41,568 nt of DNA from contig CALHCJ010000012.1 in NCBI GenBank assembly GCA_937936275.1, forward strand, positions 1 to 41,568. Direction: 5' to 3'. The notes beneath the pieces are model-generated. The model did no database searches, was not told the DNA's origin, and was given only the letters and a program-made list of their open reading frames with translations. Origin of the DNA: an uncultured Flavobacteriaceae bacterium. Lineage in GTDB: Bacteria; Bacteroidota; Bacteroidia; Flavobacteriales; Flavobacteriaceae. A program made the position numbers and the translations under genes. Every line of letters starts with the position of its first letter. Position 1 is the first letter of the stretch. Positions 39,995-41,568 of this stretch are shown in pieces.

Positions 39995-40015
39995 ATTAAT
40001 TTAAATATTAAAACT

Positions 40016-40225
40016 ATGATACGAAAAGGAACAGAGGTAAAATGGAATTGGGGCAATGGAACAGCAAAAGGAAAGGTGATGGAGACATTTACCGAAAAAA
40101 CCACCAAGACCATAAAAGGTTCTGAAGTTACCAGAAACGGAGAAGAGGGAAACAAAGCACTTTATATCAAACAAGATGACGGAGATCATGTATTAAAATC
40201 GGAAAGCGAAGTAACGAAAATTTAG
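40016..40225 (+). CDS. DUF2945 (Tudor-like) small protein
   Basis: 69 residues: 'MIRKGTEVKWNWGNGTAKGKVMETFTEKTTKTIKGSEVTRNGEEGNKALYIKQDDGDHVLKSESEVTKI'. This is the whole DUF2945/HVA1 family domain, a small beta-barrel with the typical 'G..V.W......GKV......T..IKG..V.R.......Y.I....G..VLKSESE' pattern. The biochemical function is unknown. Follows the ArsC-like gene in the same direction and converges on topoisomerase IB with two bases between the stops. Confidence 0.85.
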   Translation: MIRKGTEVKWNWGNGTAKGKVMETFTEKTTKTIKGSEVTRNGEEGNKALYIKQDDGDHVLKSESEVTKI

Positions 40226-40227
40226 CA

Positions 40228-41343
40228 TTAAATTTTGGCAAACTCGTTTAAAAATTTTGGAGTATAGGTATTCAATAGTTCTAAGATTACCTGTTCTACT
40301 GAAGACAAAAAAGGTTGCTCAGAAATCTCTAAAGAACGTTGAAAAAACTTCTCCAAACTGTTCTCCTCATATGTTCGAACTATTAAAGGATGCACGTAAT
40401 ACTTTCTACAGACATTTCTGGTATTACCAAGTGCTCTAGCGGCTTCATCGAAAGCTGACAATATATTTTTTTGTGTTTGAGATTCACTGATAGGAATTTT
40501 CTTCTCCCTTAAGTTTTCGAAAAAAACAACCGAGGCAGCCCAGGTACGAAAGTCTTTTGCTGTAAATAATTCACCTGAAATATTATGGATATACTCATTG
40601 ACCATACCGCTCTCAACGTATTGCTTATTACCCTCAGAATCATAAAATTTAAATAATTCCCAACCAGGCAGTTCTTCACATCTGTTTACTAAACGAATTA
40701 GTTTTCTATTTTTCAAGGTGATACTGTGTTCTTTCCCTCTTTTACCAACAAACTCAAATTTAATCTTGTCCTTAAACTTTTTCAAATGCCTACTCCTAAG
40801 TGTTGAGAGTCCGTAGGTGCTATTTCTTTTGGCATATTGTTGATTTCCAATTCGAATGTGGGTTTCTTCCATCAGGCGAATAATTAAAGCCATTACTTTT
40901 GACTTTGGCCAGCCTTCTTGCGCTAAATCTGCTTCTACCGCAGCTCTAATTTTCGGAAGCTGACGTCCAAAAGCTTGCATTTTATAAAACTTCGTTTGAT
41001 TTCTTATTCGTGTCCAAGTGGGATGGTACCGATACTGTTTTCTTTTTTTTATATCGTATCCAACTGCTTGAAGATGTCCGTTGGGCAAATGGGCTATTTT
41101 CACCCTTTCCCAAGCTGGAGGAATTACCAAATTGTTAATGCGTTTAATTTCTTCCTTTTCTGATACCTCCTCTCCTAGGTATACGTACTTGAAATCTTTG
41201 TCTTTTCGTTCCCTTGAAATTGCAAGTTGTTTACTATCCAAATAAACCAAGTTTAACTTCTCTATAGCCTCCTCTGGCTCTTTGAGCACAGCGTCTAAGA
41301 ATGGTTTCACCTTTAGTTTTTGTTTCATCCTTGCAACATTCAA
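40228..41343 (-). CDS. DNA topoisomerase IB (poxvirus type)
   Basis: 371 residues. The N-terminal 'WERVKIAHLPNGHLQAVGYDIKKRKQYRYHPTWTRIRNQTKFYKM' and catalytic pieces 'EETHIRIGNQQYAKRNSTYGLSTLRSRHL' (Arg), 'GKRGKEHSITLKN' (Lys), 'FTAKDFRTWAASVVFFE' (Arg/His-like) and 'ALGNTRNVCRKYYVHPLIVRTY' (Tyr nucleophile) define the bacterial/poxvirus type IB enzyme. It relaxes supercoils in both directions via a 3'-phosphotyrosyl intermediate. Such genes are common but not universal in Bacteroidota and often occur beside stress genes. The ORF begins MNVARMKQKL; the second Met is also possible. Confidence 0.95.
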   Translation of the reverse strand: MNVARMKQKLKVKPFLDAVLKEPEEAIEKLNLVYLDSKQLAISRERKDKDFKYVYLGEEVSEKEEIKRINNLVIPPAWERVKIAHLPNGHLQAVGYDIKKRKQYRYHPTWTRIRNQTKFYKMQAFGRQLPKIRAAVEADLAQEGWPKSKVMALIIRLMEETHIRIGNQQYAKRNSTYGLSTLRSRHLKKFKDKIKFEFVGKRGKEHSITLKNRKLIRLVNRCEELPGWELFKFYDSEGNKQYVESGMVNEYIHNISGELFTAKDFRTWAASVVFFENLREKKIPISESQTQKNILSAFDEAARALGNTRNVCRKYYVHPLIVRTYEENSLEKFFQRSLEISEQPFLSSVEQVILELLNTYTPKFLNEFAKI

Positions 41344-41568
41344 AATAAGTTTTCTACAATTCTTTTCGAGTAAGTGACAGAGTCTAAATTAATAAAAAGA
41401 TTGAGGTACATATGCACTCAATCAATTCAAATAGGTGTCAGTAAAAAGAAAAACATCACAAATGAAATATGAACGTTAAGAAAATGACAGTATTTACGGT
41501 TAAGTGTTCGTTTACACTAATCTTTTTGTATTAGTAAACTTTAACGAATTATAGTTTCACCATAAGTG
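41344..41568. other. Intergenic end of window, no gene recognised
   Basis: A/T-rich, with no ORF above about 21 codons. It contains an inverted repeat GATTGAG-N11-CTCAATC (41399-41423) without a T tract. It should hold the promoter of the topoisomerase gene, but I see no convincing promoter match. Confidence 0.5.

Noticed and set aside
41399-41423. Inverted repeat GATTGAG-N11-CTCAATC upstream of topoisomerase IB
   Set aside because: Short stem, no T tract and no second copy; not enough to call an operator or terminator.
1-41568. CRISPR arrays, prophage, insertion sequences, defence islands
   Set aside because: I saw no regularly spaced direct repeats, no transposase or integrase, and no phage structural or known defence genes.

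Overview
The window looks like a chromosomal core segment of a marine-type member of the Flavobacteriaceae (Bacteroidota). The evidence is the low G+C content, the lack of Shine-Dalgarno-like sequences before starts, the gliding lipoprotein gene gldJ, the type IX secretion gene porV, a split pyruvate dehydrogenase locus (pdhA-pdhC apart from pdhB), a carboxypeptidase-like/DUF5686 outer-membrane protein, a bifunctional nuclease with a UVR tail, and a GH3-family protein. I see no prophage, insertion sequence, CRISPR array or plasmid-like region; base composition and gene density look even throughout.

Layout. 1-4.7 kb (minus strand): start of a membrane pyrophosphatase, soluble pyrophosphatase ppa (which has no ordinary start codon), a DUF5686 protein and pdhB. 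4.7-4.8 kb: divergent intergenic region with a perfect 26-bp palindrome. 4.8-10.5 kb (plus): etfB-etfA, bifunctional nuclease, a nucleoside transporter, thyA, a TonB-C-terminal-like protein. 10.6-14 kb (plus): a flavodoxin-fold protein and an ergothioneine cluster (egtB, egtD, DUF427). 14-18.8 kb: a free-standing CBM48 protein, a class V PLP enzyme, folA, murI and a PafA-type phosphatase. 18.9-20.4 kb: an MlaE/MlaF-like ABC pair. 20.4-29.3 kb (mostly minus): DUF389 protein, mannose-1-phosphate guanylyltransferase, SprT-like protein, a lipoprotein cyclophilin, an SDR, an M28 peptidase, pdhC, pdhA, cdd. 29.3-34 kb: porV, a 456-bp gap where porU would be expected, gldJ, murF. 34-36.2 kb (minus): an ECF sigma factor with a 64-aa partner and an MscS-like channel, and upstream of it an unlisted 53-aa membrane protein. 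36.3 kb: tRNA-Val(GAC). 36.6-41.3 kb: PfpI/DJ-1 protein, GH3 protein, a secreted HELGH protein, a Spx/ArsC-like protein, a DUF2945 protein and topoisomerase IB.

How genes work together. PdhA, PdhB and PdhC form the pyruvate dehydrogenase complex. EtfAB carries electrons from acyl-CoA dehydrogenases. ThyA, FolA, Cdd and the nucleoside transporter serve pyrimidine/thymidylate supply. MurI and MurF make peptidoglycan precursors. GldJ and PorV belong to the gliding/type IX secretion machinery. EgtB and EgtD point to ergothioneine synthesis without a visible EgtC.

Most interesting signal. The sequence AGTGACT-N13-GGTGTCTTAA (minus strand) occurs twice, with identical spacing: just upstream of the ECF sigma gene and just upstream of the 53-aa membrane protein gene. 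This looks like the sigma factor's own promoter, defining a small autoregulated envelope-stress-like module (sigma, 64-aa protein, MscS channel, 53-aa membrane protein) that I do not recognise as described.
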